From: Kiritimatiellia bacterium
Lineage (GTDB): Bacteria > Verrucomicrobiota > Kiritimatiellia > RFP12 > DVOR01
NCBI GenBank assembly: GCA_017457555.1
Contig: JAFTHG010000246.1
Coordinates: 1 to 10,064 of the forward strand
Direction: 5' to 3'
DNA: 10,064 nt
Made by a program: the position numbers and the translations under genes
In this document: positions 1-7,345 of the stretch, piece by piece
Numbering within the stretch: the first letter of the stretch is position 1
Layout: each line of letters begins with the position of its first letter
Notes under the pieces: generated by a model
The model's input: only the letters and a program-made list of their open reading frames with translations
Databases searched by the model: none
What the model was told of the DNA's origin: nothing

Positions 1-81
1 GGGGGGCGTAGGATGATAAGCCTTCTTCTTTCCTTTTCGGCATTCTTTCCTCTGAAAGTCACTCTTCTTACCCTCGCGGTT

Positions 82-95
82 ATATTGTGCAATAT
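82..95. promoter_or_regulatory. Small palindrome, candidate operator upstream of the beta-galactosidase
   Basis: ATATTG-TG-CAATAT is a perfect 6+6 inverted repeat with a 2-bp centre. It ends 29 bp before the -35 element of the beta-galactosidase promoter. A symmetrical AT-rich site at this distance would suit a dimeric transcription factor controlling a sugar-utilisation gene. No family can be assigned, and it lacks the central CG typical of many LacI-type operators. Short AT-rich palindromes also arise by chance, so this is only a candidate. Confidence 0.3.
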
Positions 96-124
96 TCATC
101 CACCCTTTCCAGTTGGACTTTTAA

Positions 125-153
125 TTGACTTCCTCCTACAGAAATGCGATACT
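125..153 (+). promoter_or_regulatory. Sigma-70-like promoter of the beta-galactosidase gene
   Basis: A TTGACT -35 hexamer (125-130) is separated by exactly 17 bp from a GATACT -10 hexamer (148-153). The -10 is immediately preceded by TGC, giving an extended -10. The predicted transcription start is near 160, leaving a leader of about 35 nt before the ATG at 195. This placement excludes the upstream in-frame ATG at 144, which lies inside the promoter. Confidence 0.6.
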
Positions 154-181
154 GTAAGAGATTAGTTTCTCCACATAAATT

Positions 182-186
182 AAGGA
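182..186 (+). promoter_or_regulatory. Ribosome binding site fixing the beta-galactosidase start
   Basis: AAGGA sits 8 nt before the ATG at 195. The in-frame ATG at 144 has no comparable site and lies upstream of the predicted transcription start. Initiation at 195 also puts a signal peptide exactly at the N-terminus. Confidence 0.65.
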
Positions 187-194
187 TACCGGAC

Positions 195-3100
195 ATGATT
201 AAAGAAACAATACTGCTCAGCAGCGTTTGTTGTTTGGCGACAGTAGGCTTGGCCGTTGCTCAATTTGGCAACGTCTCTGCCCCCACCGGATTGGAATGGG
301 AACAGGAACAAAATCTTTCGCTGAACAAAGAACCTGCCCGTGCTTGGGCTTTCAGCTTTACCGATACCGAAGCAGCAAAGCAGATCTTGCCGCGTTTCAG
401 TACTCGATGGCTCTCCTTGAATTCCAAAACCGAATGGAAATTCAAGTGGAGCAAAGACCCTGCCTCCCGCCCGGCAGGTTTCCAAGATCCGCAGTATGAT
501 GTTTCCAACTGGGAAACCATCGTCGTCCCGGCCTCGTGGCAAGCCATCGGAGCCGATCCGAACGGCAAGAAAGGTTGGGGCACAGCACTCTACAGCAACC
601 AGCCCTACCCCTTTGCCCGTGACTGGCCCCGCGTGATGACCACGCCACCCAAGACGTTTACGAACTATGCTGAACGCAATCCGGTGGGGTGCTATCGCCG
701 TAACTTTGAAGTACCCGCCTCGTGGGCTGGTGAAGAAGTTTACATTCAATTTGATGGTGTAGACTCTTTCTTCTATCTTTGGATTAACGGTAAGTACATC
801 GGGTTCTCCAAAAACTCCCGTGACCCGGCCGCTTTCCGCATTACGCCTTACCTGAAAAAGGGGCAGAACGTTGTCGCAGCCGAAGTCTATCGTCACAGCG
901 ATGGCGCCTATTTGGAATGTCAGGATATGACACGCCTCTCGGGCCTTTTCCGCACGGTGCAACTCTACGCCGTGCCCAAAGTGCACATTCGTGACTTCTT
1001 TGCCGTTACAGAGCCTATCACCAAAGAATTAAATGGTGGGCGTTGGGAAGTGGTCGTGGATGTGGAATTGGAAAATCTCTATACAGACTTGACGCCTGCC
1101 AAGGCGACGCTTTCGGCCAAGATTTATGATGCCACGGGTAAAGAAGTGACGCCCGTCACTCCGGTTGACGCACCATGGGATGGCATTGCCACCAAGAAGA
1201 TTGACATCACAGGCCAGAAGACGTGGAAGACCGGGCTCTTGATGCGCTTTGACGCACCAGCATTATGGTCGGCAGAGTGCCCCAATCTCTACACCTTGAT
1301 GCTTGAACTGCGTGACGAAGCCGGTGCTCTGATTGAGGCTGTCCCGGCACAGTTGGGCTTCCGCAAGGTGGAAGTGGCCGCCCGGAATGGCGACACCAAG
1401 AAACGTTTCTGGGTTAATGGTCAGAAAATTAAATTGAAAGGTGTCAACCGTCACGAAGCCAATCCACTCTTTGGGCATACGGTCCCGGAAACATGGTGCG
1501 AAGATGAAATCCGCCTGATGAAGGAAGCCAACATTAACCACGTCCGTTGCTCGCACTATCCGGCAGATCCGTACTTCTACTACCTCTGCAACAAGTACGG
1601 CATCTACGTGGAAGATGAAGCCAATATTGAATCGCATGGTTATTACTACGGCAAGGAATCGCTCTCCCATCCGGTGGAGTGGATGGATGCACACGTTGAC
1701 CGTATTATGACGATGGTTGAGCGGAATAAAAACCAACCCTGCGTGGTGATCTGGTCGTTGGGCAACGAAGCAGGTCCCGGGCGTAACTTCGCTGTAGCAG
1801 AACGCACCATCAAGGCACGCGACTTCACACGTCCGACCCACTACGAACGCAATAACGACATTGTGGATATGGGCTCTAACCAGTATCCTTCCGTTGGTTG
1901 GGTGCAGTGGAAAGCCGCACATGCAGAAGCCGATAAACCCTTCTACATCTCGGAATATGCCCATAATATGATGAATGCTTTGGGTAACTTTGCCGACTAT
2001 CAGGATGCCATTGAGAGCTCAGATGTCATTATGGGTGGTGCCATTTGGGACTGGGTTGACCAGGCACTCTGGTACGATTCGCCCATTTCCGGCAAGCGTA
2101 TCCTCGCCTATGGCGGTGACTGGGGCGACTATCCCAACTCCGGACAATTTGTCTGTAACGGCACGATTCTGGCCGATCACACGCCGGAACCCGGTTACTA
2201 CGAAGTGGCTCACGTCTATCAGAACATCAAGACCACGATTAAAGACGGTATGTTGGAAATCTACAACAAGAACTACTTCCGTCCTTTGGACTACGTCACG
2301 GCAACGTGGACACTCTACAAAAACGGTCAGCCAACCGAGCAGAGTGGCAACATTGATGTGGCTAACATCGGTCCGCTTCAGCGCGGCACCTGCGCGATTC
2401 CCGTGCGTGTCCCCCGCGACATGAATGGTTATGACCTCCGTGTAGAATTTGCCCTGAAACAAGATGAACAGTTGATGAAGAAGGGCTTTGTGGTAGCTGC
2501 AGATCAGATGATGCTCCAGGCGGCCCCCGTGCTCCCCGTTGCCGCAGAAGGTAAAGTCCACGTGGACAACACCGATACCGCCGTGATTGTGAAAGGCAAG
2601 ACCTTTACGGCGACCTTCGCAAAGGCCAATGCCACCTTGACGCAGTATGAACTCAATGGCAAGGCGTTGCTCCAAAAGCCTTTGACGGTGGATGCTTTCC
2701 GCTGTCCTTCCTCAAACGAAGTACCCATGGGCAATACATGGGCACAGCAGGGCTTACGCACCTTAGTCCCCGTGAAAGGTGATATCACAGACATCCGCGA
2801 AGAAAAGGATGGCTCGGTCACCTTTAGCACCTCCAGCACGGTGATGGGTGCGGTGCTGGAACGTTTGATTGACTTCGACAATGGCACCACGCACAAGACC
2901 TACTTTGCGCCTGTGAAGAGCCCGGTAACGGAAAAGAATACGCACTTTGTGGTCAATGCCGCATGGCGCATCTATCCGGATGGCACAATTACTATGCAAT
3001 CCGCTATCCTCCCTCGTGGCCGCATGATTGAACTGCCGCGATTGGGTTATTCGCTCACCTTCACAGATGAGATGGATACTGTGTCCTACCTCGGTCGTGG

Positions 3101-3980
3101 CCCATTTGAAAACTACCCTGACCGTAAGTCCGGAGCATTCCGCGCACAGTACACCACCAAAGTTCAGGACATGGTGGTGAACTATGCCCGTCCAAATGAT
3201 ATGGGCAACCGAGAAAACACGCTGGCCCTCCAGCTCTATCCCTATGGCCAGACCTCTCAAGGCCTGACCATCTCGGCCCTCAACGACAGCGATTTCGCCT
3301 TCTCTGCCCTGCCCTACACGGCAACAGAGCTTTGCGAAACCCGTCACCCTGCCGAATTACCCGACAGCAATAAGACCGTGCTTACGCTGCTTTGCACCAA
3401 CCGTGGCCTTGGTGGAGCCAGTTGTGGCCCGGGACCTTTGGATCGCGACATCCCGCGTTCAAACGTCCCCTACCGCCTGAATTTGGCGTTCCGCCCCAGC
3501 GCTACGGCAACATTATTGCCAGTTCGTGAAGCAGTCGTCACTCTGGACGAAACCATGCCACCGCCACCCGAAACCTACGTTGCTGTAGAATGCTCATCGC
3601 AGGAACCCGGTTGCGAAGGCGGTAAGGCCTGTGATGGCGATCCGATGACCTATTGGCACACACAATATGGTGTCACGCTCGGTAAATATCCGCACAGCGT
3701 TGCCCTTGATCTCAACAAAACACGCACGTTGAAGGGCATCACCTGCATGGGCCGTCAGGATGGTGTCAATGGCCGTGTCAAAAACTTCAAAGTAGAAGTT
3801 TCTGCCGATCGTAAAACATGGACGCAGGTTGCGACCGGAGCGCTCCAGAACACCGCAGACGTTCAGCAGATTCTTTTTGCGAAACCAGCGACCAACATCC
3901 GGTACGTCCGCTTCACTGGGTTGAGCGAACAATTCGGAAATGAATTTGCCTCGATGGCTGAGATCGGCATTATTGAATAA
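195..3980 (+). CDS. Exported GH2 (LacZ-type) beta-galactosidase with C-terminal discoidin/F5-8C domain
   Basis: Likely hydrolyses terminal beta-galactosides by the retaining GH2 mechanism, outside the cytoplasm. From the ATG at 195 the protein has 1261 residues. An upstream in-frame ATG at 144 was rejected because it lies in the promoter. Residues 1-22 form a signal peptide with probable cleavage at AVA|Q. The GH2 sugar-binding domain spans about 50-265, followed by an Ig-like domain to about 395. The TIM barrel (about 400-690) carries GVNRHE (H420), RCSHYP (H454), NIESHG (E479, H481), the acid/base E525 in GNEAGPG, and the nucleophile E587 in SEYAH. The beta-galactosidase small-chain domain covers about 800-1102. 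A proline-rich linker (about 1122) leads to a discoidin-like, CBM32-type domain (about 1128-1261), likely a glycan binder. E. coli LacZ has 1024 residues with no signal peptide and no such tail. The Trp999 position appears to be Cys1077 (ASCGPG), so the aglycone preference may differ from lactose. The gene is monocistronic, with its own promoter and terminator. The family is certain; the natural substrate is not. Confidence 0.93.
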   Translation: MIKETILLSSVCCLATVGLAVAQFGNVSAPTGLEWEQEQNLSLNKEPARAWAFSFTDTEAAKQILPRFSTRWLSLNSKTEWKFKWSKDPASRPAGFQDPQYDVSNWETIVVPASWQAIGADPNGKKGWGTALYSNQPYPFARDWPRVMTTPPKTFTNYAERNPVGCYRRNFEVPASWAGEEVYIQFDGVDSFFYLWINGKYIGFSKNSRDPAAFRITPYLKKGQNVVAAEVYRHSDGAYLECQDMTRLSGLFRTVQLYAVPKVHIRDFFAVTEPITKELNGGRWEVVVDVELENLYTDLTPAKATLSAKIYDATGKEVTPVTPVDAPWDGIATKKIDITGQKTWKTGLLMRFDAPALWSAECPNLYTLMLELRDEAGALIEAVPAQLGFRKVEVAARNGDTKKRFWVNGQKIKLKGVNRHEANPLFGHTVPETWCEDEIRLMKEANINHVRCSHYPADPYFYYLCNKYGIYVEDEANIESHGYYYGKESLSHPVEWMDAHVDRIMTMVERNKNQPCVVIWSLGNEAGPGRNFAVAERTIKARDFTRPTHYERNNDIVDMGSNQYPSVGWVQWKAAHAEADKPFYISEYAHNMMNALGNFADYQDAIESSDVIMGGAIWDWVDQALWYDSPISGKRILAYGGDWGDYPNSGQFVCNGTILADHTPEPGYYEVAHVYQNIKTTIKDGMLEIYNKNYFRPLDYVTATWTLYKNGQPTEQSGNIDVANIGPLQRGTCAIPVRVPRDMNGYDLRVEFALKQDEQLMKKGFVVAADQMMLQAAPVLPVAAEGKVHVDNTDTAVIVKGKTFTATFAKANATLTQYELNGKALLQKPLTVDAFRCPSSNEVPMGNTWAQQGLRTLVPVKGDITDIREEKDGSVTFSTSSTVMGAVLERLIDFDNGTTHKTYFAPVKSPVTEKNTHFVVNAAWRIYPDGTITMQSAILPRGRMIELPRLGYSLTFTDEMDTVSYLGRGPFENYPDRKSGAFRAQYTTKVQDMVVNYARPNDMGNRENTLALQLYPYGQTSQGLTISALNDSDFAFSALPYTATELCETRHPAELPDSNKTVLTLLCTNRGLGGASCGPGPLDRDIPRSNVPYRLNLAFRPSATATLLPVREAVVTLDETMPPPPETYVAVECSSQEPGCEGGKACDGDPMTYWHTQYGVTLGKYPHSVALDLNKTRTLKGITCMGRQDGVNGRVKNFKVEVSADRKTWTQVATGALQNTADVQQILFAKPATNIRYVRFTGLSEQFGNEFASMAEIGIIE

Positions 3981-4005
3981 GCCTTTCCACAGCAAATTAT
4001 TCGAT

Positions 4006-4042
4006 GTGCGGCAATGGGTTCCCCGTTGCCGCACGTCTTTTT
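4006..4042 (+). terminator. Intrinsic terminator after the beta-galactosidase gene
   Basis: A 13-bp stem pairs GTGCGGCAATGGG (4006-4018) with CCCGTTGCCGCAC (4022-4034) around a TTC loop, with one T-G wobble. Five T follow at 4038-4042 after a 3-nt spacer. It lies 25 bp past the stop codon, so it should end the beta-galactosidase transcript and insulate gyrB. No T-run borders the other side, so it is not obviously bidirectional. Confidence 0.9.
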
Positions 4043-4227
4043 ATTCCACACTTCCAACAACAGGCATTACCACAATCCGGAAAGTCCGGCACCCGCACCT
4101 CTTTCCAGCGTCTTCACAGCGTATTTCCTCTCGCAAAAGAATTGCTTGATTCCACCCTCCGAGATCAATCGTTTCGTCTGCCAATAATCTGTATTAAGAA
4201 ATTGATTTTTTAACCTTTTCAGCCACT

Positions 4228-4241
4228 TTTAAGGCCTTAAA
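4228..4241. promoter_or_regulatory. Perfect 14-bp palindrome within the gyrB promoter, candidate operator
   Basis: TTTAAGGCCTTAAA is an uninterrupted perfect palindrome. It ends 2 bp before the TG of the extended -10 and covers the downstream edge of the expected -35 region and most of the spacer. A protein bound here would compete with RNA polymerase, or remodel the spacer in the manner of MerR-type regulators. The site has no recognisable family signature; a regulatory role is inferred from symmetry and position. Confidence 0.4.
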
Positions 4242-4243
4242 TA

Positions 4244-4252
4244 TGCTATAAT
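4244..4252 (+). promoter_or_regulatory. Extended -10 promoter of gyrB
   Basis: TGCTATAAT is a perfect extended -10 element (hexamer at 4247-4252). No good -35 is found at 16-18 bp; the sequence there is CACTTT or close to it. Predicted transcription start is near 4259, giving a leader of about 28 nt with an AGAAAGG ribosome binding site at 4274-4280. Reliance on the -10 with an AT-rich discriminator (TCATACAT) could make it sensitive to supercoiling, as gyrase promoters are in E. coli; that is an analogy, not something shown here. Confidence 0.65.
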
Positions 4253-4286
4253 TCATACATATTATTTACCTTTAGAAAGGTTCTCC

Positions 4287-6767
4287 ATGACGGACGAGAT
4301 TGAGAATGTGGCGCAACCTGCCGAAGCACAAAGCTATAACGCAGATTCAATTGAAGTTTTAGAAGGTCTTGAGGCGGTTCGTGTTCGCCCGGCAATGTAT
4401 ATCGGCGACACGATTGAGCGCGGTTATCACCACTTGGTTTACGAAGTGGTCGACAACTCCATTGACGAAGCGTTAGCAGGTTATTGCACCGACATTAACG
4501 TCCGCATCAACACCGATGGATCGCTAACGGTAGAGGATAATGGCCGTGGCATTCCCGTGGCCGAGCACCCGAAGATGAAAAAATCCACCTTGGAAGTCGT
4601 CATGACGGTGTTGCACGCTGGTGGTAAGTTCGGCGGCAGTGGCTATAAGGTATCTGGCGGTTTGCACGGCGTGGGTGTCAGCTGCGTAAACGCACTTTCT
4701 GAGCGCATGGACGTTGAAGTTAAACGCGATGGCCACATCTATCGTCAAAGTTACGAACGCGGCAAACCTCTGGCCCCCGTGGCCCAAGTCGGTGATACCG
4801 CCGCAACAGGCACGTCTGTCACGTTCATGCCGGACTCGCAGATTTTCACCTACCGTGACGGCTTCAAGTGGGAAACCTTGGCACACCGTTTGCGCGAATT
4901 AGCCTTCCTGAATGGTGGTGTCCGTATCACGCTGACCGAAGAGTTCTCGGCAAACAAGCATCAGGAAACTTTCTACTACGAAGGCGGCATTCGCCAGTAC
5001 GTTGAGCATATCAACGCCAATAAGAATGCACTGCATGATGTGATTTTCATCTCCGGCACCGGCACCAACCGTCATGGTGAAATTGCCGTTGAAGTCGCCA
5101 TGCAGTACACCGACGTCTACTCCACGATTGAATGCTCCTACTGTAACAACATCAACACCATTGAAGGCGGTACGCACCTGACCGGTTTACGCACGGCACT
5201 CACCTCCACGGTGAACAAATACATCGCCGAAAACAAGTTAGGTAAAAAGGCAGACACCGTCCTGACTGGTGATGACATCCGTGAAGGTTTAACTGTCGTT
5301 GTTTCGGTCAAAATCCCACAGCCGCAGTTTGAAGGTCAGACAAAGACCAAACTCGGTTCGGATGTGTCCGGCTTGGTGCAATCCATCGTTTCCGGAAAGT
5401 TGGCTGACTTCTTTGCAGAAAATCCTGCTGTCGCCCGTCGTATCATCGAAAAAGCAATTTTGGCCTCGCAAGCACGTGAAGCTGCTCGTAAGGCACGTGA
5501 AACGATCCACAAAAAGGGAGTTTTGGAAGGCGGTGGCTTGCCGGGTAAGCTGGCCGACTGCTCCAGCCGTGACCCGTCCGAAAGTGAACTCTTCCTCGTA
5601 GAAGGTGATTCGGCAGGCGGCTCGGCAAAAGATGGCCGCAATCGTCGTATTCAGGCAATCCTCCCCCTGCGCGGCAAGGTGCTGAACGTTGAAAAAGCCC
5701 GCTTGGACAAAATGTTGGACAATGCCGAAATCCGCGCATTGTTCACCGCGATTGGCGGCGGTTTCGCAACAGGCGAATTTGACCTTTCCAAGGTGCGCTA
5801 TCACAAAATCATCATCATGACCGATGCTGACGTGGACGGTGCACACATCCGCACCTTGTTGCTCACGTTCTTCTATCGTAAGATGCCGCAGTTGATTGAA
5901 AACGGCTTTGTCTACATGGCTCAACCTCCGTTGTATCAAATCAAGCGTGGCAAGAAGGTGGAATATGTCGCCAATGATGAAGCGTTAGAACGCCGTCTGC
6001 TGTTGAGCTGCGACAACCTCAGTTTTGTGCGCCCGGACGGAGCCGTAATCTACCTTGAACAGTTCACCAATCTGTTGGATGTGGCGCTTGAAATTGAAGC
6101 AACGATTAACAGCATCCGTCTGCGTGGCGTAAACACCGAAAACTATTTGGCAACCTACCAGCCGGAAACTGATTCGTTTGCGCGCTATATGGCTGTTATC
6201 GGCAATGGCGATTCAGCGAAATTCTGTTTCCCGCATGATGACGTCGCGCTGGCTGCCGCACGCGAAGAAGGTGAAAAGGCTATTGGTGAAAGCATAGACC
6301 TTTCTCTCTATCGTGTGTCGGAATATGCCCCCAAGCAATTGCACGCTTTCCAGTGGATGGAAGTCTTCCGTTCGCAGCGGTTGCGCGATCAATTCCGCGC
6401 ACTGACAGCACTCAATCTTGGCTTCTCCACCACGTCTTACTATGGCAATGGCGAACCGCTCGGCGAATTGCGCGATGGCACTCGCGCGCCTGTGGTTATC
6501 ACCTCGCTTGAGCAACTGATCGCAGAAGTCCGCCAGCGGAGCCGCCGCGGTGTGGAAATTCAGCGCTACAAAGGTCTCGGTGAAATGGATGCCAAGCAGC
6601 TCTTTGAAACCACCATGAATCCCGAGACACGCCGTATGCTCAAGGTGAAGATTGAAGATGCAAGCGCCGCAGATACGACCTTCAGTTTGTTGATGGGCGA
6701 AGATGTAGAACCACGCCGTAAATTCATTGAAGACAATGCGTTGAATGTAAAGAATCTTGACTTCTAA
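4287..6767 (+). CDS. gyrB: DNA gyrase subunit B
   Basis: ATPase subunit of the GyrA2GyrB2 type IIA topoisomerase, which introduces negative supercoils into DNA in the cytoplasm. The 826 residues compare with 804 in E. coli. The GHKL ATPase domain comes first: E53 (general base), N57 and D60 in EVVDNSIDEA, then D84 in EDNGRGIP and the glycine-rich lid GGLHGVGVSCVNA. The transducer domain contains QTKTKLG, with K353 the ATP-contacting lysine. The TOPRIM domain has E439 in EGDSAGGSAK and D513/D515 in DADVDGAHI, which bind Mg2+. A non-conserved insert (about 575-745) corresponds to the Gram-negative GyrB insert. The tail QRYKGLGEMDAKQL (from 759) and the end RRKFIEDNALNVKN are typical of GyrB rather than ParE. 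The residue equivalent to E. coli K447 is R462 (PLRGK), a common natural variant. The start follows an AGAAAGG site. gyrA, dnaA and recF are not adjacent. No terminator was seen before the next gene, so some read-through is possible. Confidence 0.98.
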   Translation: MTDEIENVAQPAEAQSYNADSIEVLEGLEAVRVRPAMYIGDTIERGYHHLVYEVVDNSIDEALAGYCTDINVRINTDGSLTVEDNGRGIPVAEHPKMKKSTLEVVMTVLHAGGKFGGSGYKVSGGLHGVGVSCVNALSERMDVEVKRDGHIYRQSYERGKPLAPVAQVGDTAATGTSVTFMPDSQIFTYRDGFKWETLAHRLRELAFLNGGVRITLTEEFSANKHQETFYYEGGIRQYVEHINANKNALHDVIFISGTGTNRHGEIAVEVAMQYTDVYSTIECSYCNNINTIEGGTHLTGLRTALTSTVNKYIAENKLGKKADTVLTGDDIREGLTVVVSVKIPQPQFEGQTKTKLGSDVSGLVQSIVSGKLADFFAENPAVARRIIEKAILASQAREAARKARETIHKKGVLEGGGLPGKLADCSSRDPSESELFLVEGDSAGGSAKDGRNRRIQAILPLRGKVLNVEKARLDKMLDNAEIRALFTAIGGGFATGEFDLSKVRYHKIIIMTDADVDGAHIRTLLLTFFYRKMPQLIENGFVYMAQPPLYQIKRGKKVEYVANDEALERRLLLSCDNLSFVRPDGAVIYLEQFTNLLDVALEIEATINSIRLRGVNTENYLATYQPETDSFARYMAVIGNGDSAKFCFPHDDVALAAAREEGEKAIGESIDLSLYRVSEYAPKQLHAFQWMEVFRSQRLRDQFRALTALNLGFSTTSYYGNGEPLGELRDGTRAPVVITSLEQLIAEVRQRSRRGVEIQRYKGLGEMDAKQLFETTMNPETRRMLKVKIEDASAADTTFSLLMGEDVEPRRKFIEDNALNVKNLDF

Positions 6768-6777
6768 TACATAACGA

Positions 6778-6806
6778 TTGACAGAATGCGTAAACTTTTT
6801 TATACT
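6778..6806 (+). promoter_or_regulatory. Near-consensus sigma-70 promoter for the FHA-pseudopilin cluster
   Basis: A consensus TTGACA -35 (6778-6783) lies 17 bp before TATACT (6801-6806), a five-of-six match to the -10. The promoter begins 10 bp after the gyrB stop codon. Predicted start is near 6813, leaving about 23 nt before the ATG at 6836. Nothing resembling an operator was seen, so strong constitutive transcription is likely. Confidence 0.8.
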
Positions 6807-6835
6807 CTTCTTAATTTCGTAAGGAGTTCGTAGTT

Positions 6836-7345
6836 ATGCCGAGTATTACAATTTTAAATGGCGAAGAGACCGGACGCACCTATGAGTGGAGTGCCGGAAA
6901 TGGAATTCGTATCGGCCGTAATAGTGCTAATGATTTCGTCATCGCCAATGCTTCTGTCTCTGGTGAACACTGCATCATTGAACCGTGTGATGGCGGTTGG
7001 CGCATCAAAGATAACGATTCAACCAACGGCACACGTGTGAATGATCAGCGTATTTCAATGGCAATGTTGCACCGTAATGATGTCATTGCTTTTGGCGATA
7101 TCGTTGCTTCCATTCGTGGTGAAGACGTTCCTGAATCTGAGCCCAGCAATGTGGAGAGTATTGAATCCATCCCACGCACAACAATCGTAATGCGTCCGTC
7201 TGATGCGACAACACGTCCTGTTGATGGCTTCAAGAAGAAATCTGAAAGCAAGAAACTCTTCAATGTCATTATCACCCTCTCTGTAATTGCGATTATTGCA
7301 TTGGGCGCTTTATTAATTGTCAAATTATTTGGCAGCAATGCTTAA
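6836..7345 (+). CDS. Tail-anchored FHA-domain protein
   Basis: A 169-residue protein with an N-terminal forkhead-associated domain (about 4-95), which in this fold binds phosphothreonine peptides. The signature residues are intact: G27-R28 in RIGRN, S42 and H45 in VSGEHC, and N64-G65 in DSTNGTRVN. An acidic/threonine-rich linker (about 97-130) leads to a lysine cluster (132-140) and one hydrophobic segment (about 143-164) ending in KLFGSNA. There is no signal peptide, and the positive charges before the membrane segment place the FHA domain in the cytoplasm. The start has AAGGAG (6821-6826) with 9-nt spacing and follows a near-consensus promoter. The stop overlaps the next gene by 8 nt. It probably recruits a threonine-phosphorylated partner to the inner membrane. 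No Ser/Thr kinase is in the window, so the partner is unknown. Confidence 0.88.
   Translation: MPSITILNGEETGRTYEWSAGNGIRIGRNSANDFVIANASVSGEHCIIEPCDGGWRIKDNDSTNGTRVNDQRISMAMLHRNDVIAFGDIVASIRGEDVPESEPSNVESIESIPRTTIVMRPSDATTRPVDGFKKKSESKKLFNVIITLSVIAIIALGALLIVKLFGSNA

Larger units (their letters stand above)
3981..4286. other. Intergenic region between the beta-galactosidase and gyrB
   Basis: This 306-bp gap holds the terminator at 4006-4042 on its left and the gyrB promoter with its palindrome (4228-4252) on its right. Between them, 4043-4200 shows no convincing gene. The short open frames there start inside the terminator hairpin or the preceding gene, lack ribosome binding sites, and resemble no family I recognise. 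The only structure seen is a small inverted repeat, CCGGA-AAG-TCCGG, at 4077-4089. The 4200-4222 stretch is AT-rich with a run of six T. Confidence 0.6.

Noticed and set aside
131..137. Strong Shine-Dalgarno-like AGGAGG on the minus strand
   Set aside because: No start codon lies at a usable distance on that strand; the nearest ATG is more than 30 nt away.
144..194. In-frame ATG at 144 as the beta-galactosidase start
   Set aside because: It overlaps the spacer/-10 of the promoter, lies upstream of the predicted transcription start, has no good ribosome site, and would bury the signal peptide behind 17 basic residues.
3594..4034. Minus-strand open frame over the end of the beta-galactosidase
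   Set aside because: It overlaps the discoidin-domain coding sequence and starts within the terminator hairpin. It is a frame shadow, like the long minus-strand frames at 180-986, 1263-1964, 2019-2675 and 5289-5939.
4077..4089. CCGGA-AAG-TCCGG inverted repeat as a second terminator or operator
   Set aside because: The stem is only 5 bp, no T-run follows, and it is not near a promoter element. It is probably chance.
4203..4208. TTGATT as the gyrB -35 element
   Set aside because: The distance to the -10 at 4247 is 38 bp, far outside the functional range.
4004..4213. Short + strand open frames between the beta-galactosidase and gyrB
   Set aside because: They begin inside the terminator hairpin or the end of the beta-galactosidase, have no ribosome site and no recognisable sequence.
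7317..7337. TTG at 7317 as the pseudopilin start
   Set aside because: The ATG at 7338 gives an 8-residue leader ending in Gly before FTLIE, the expected prepilin form, and makes a typical stop/start overlap with the FHA gene.
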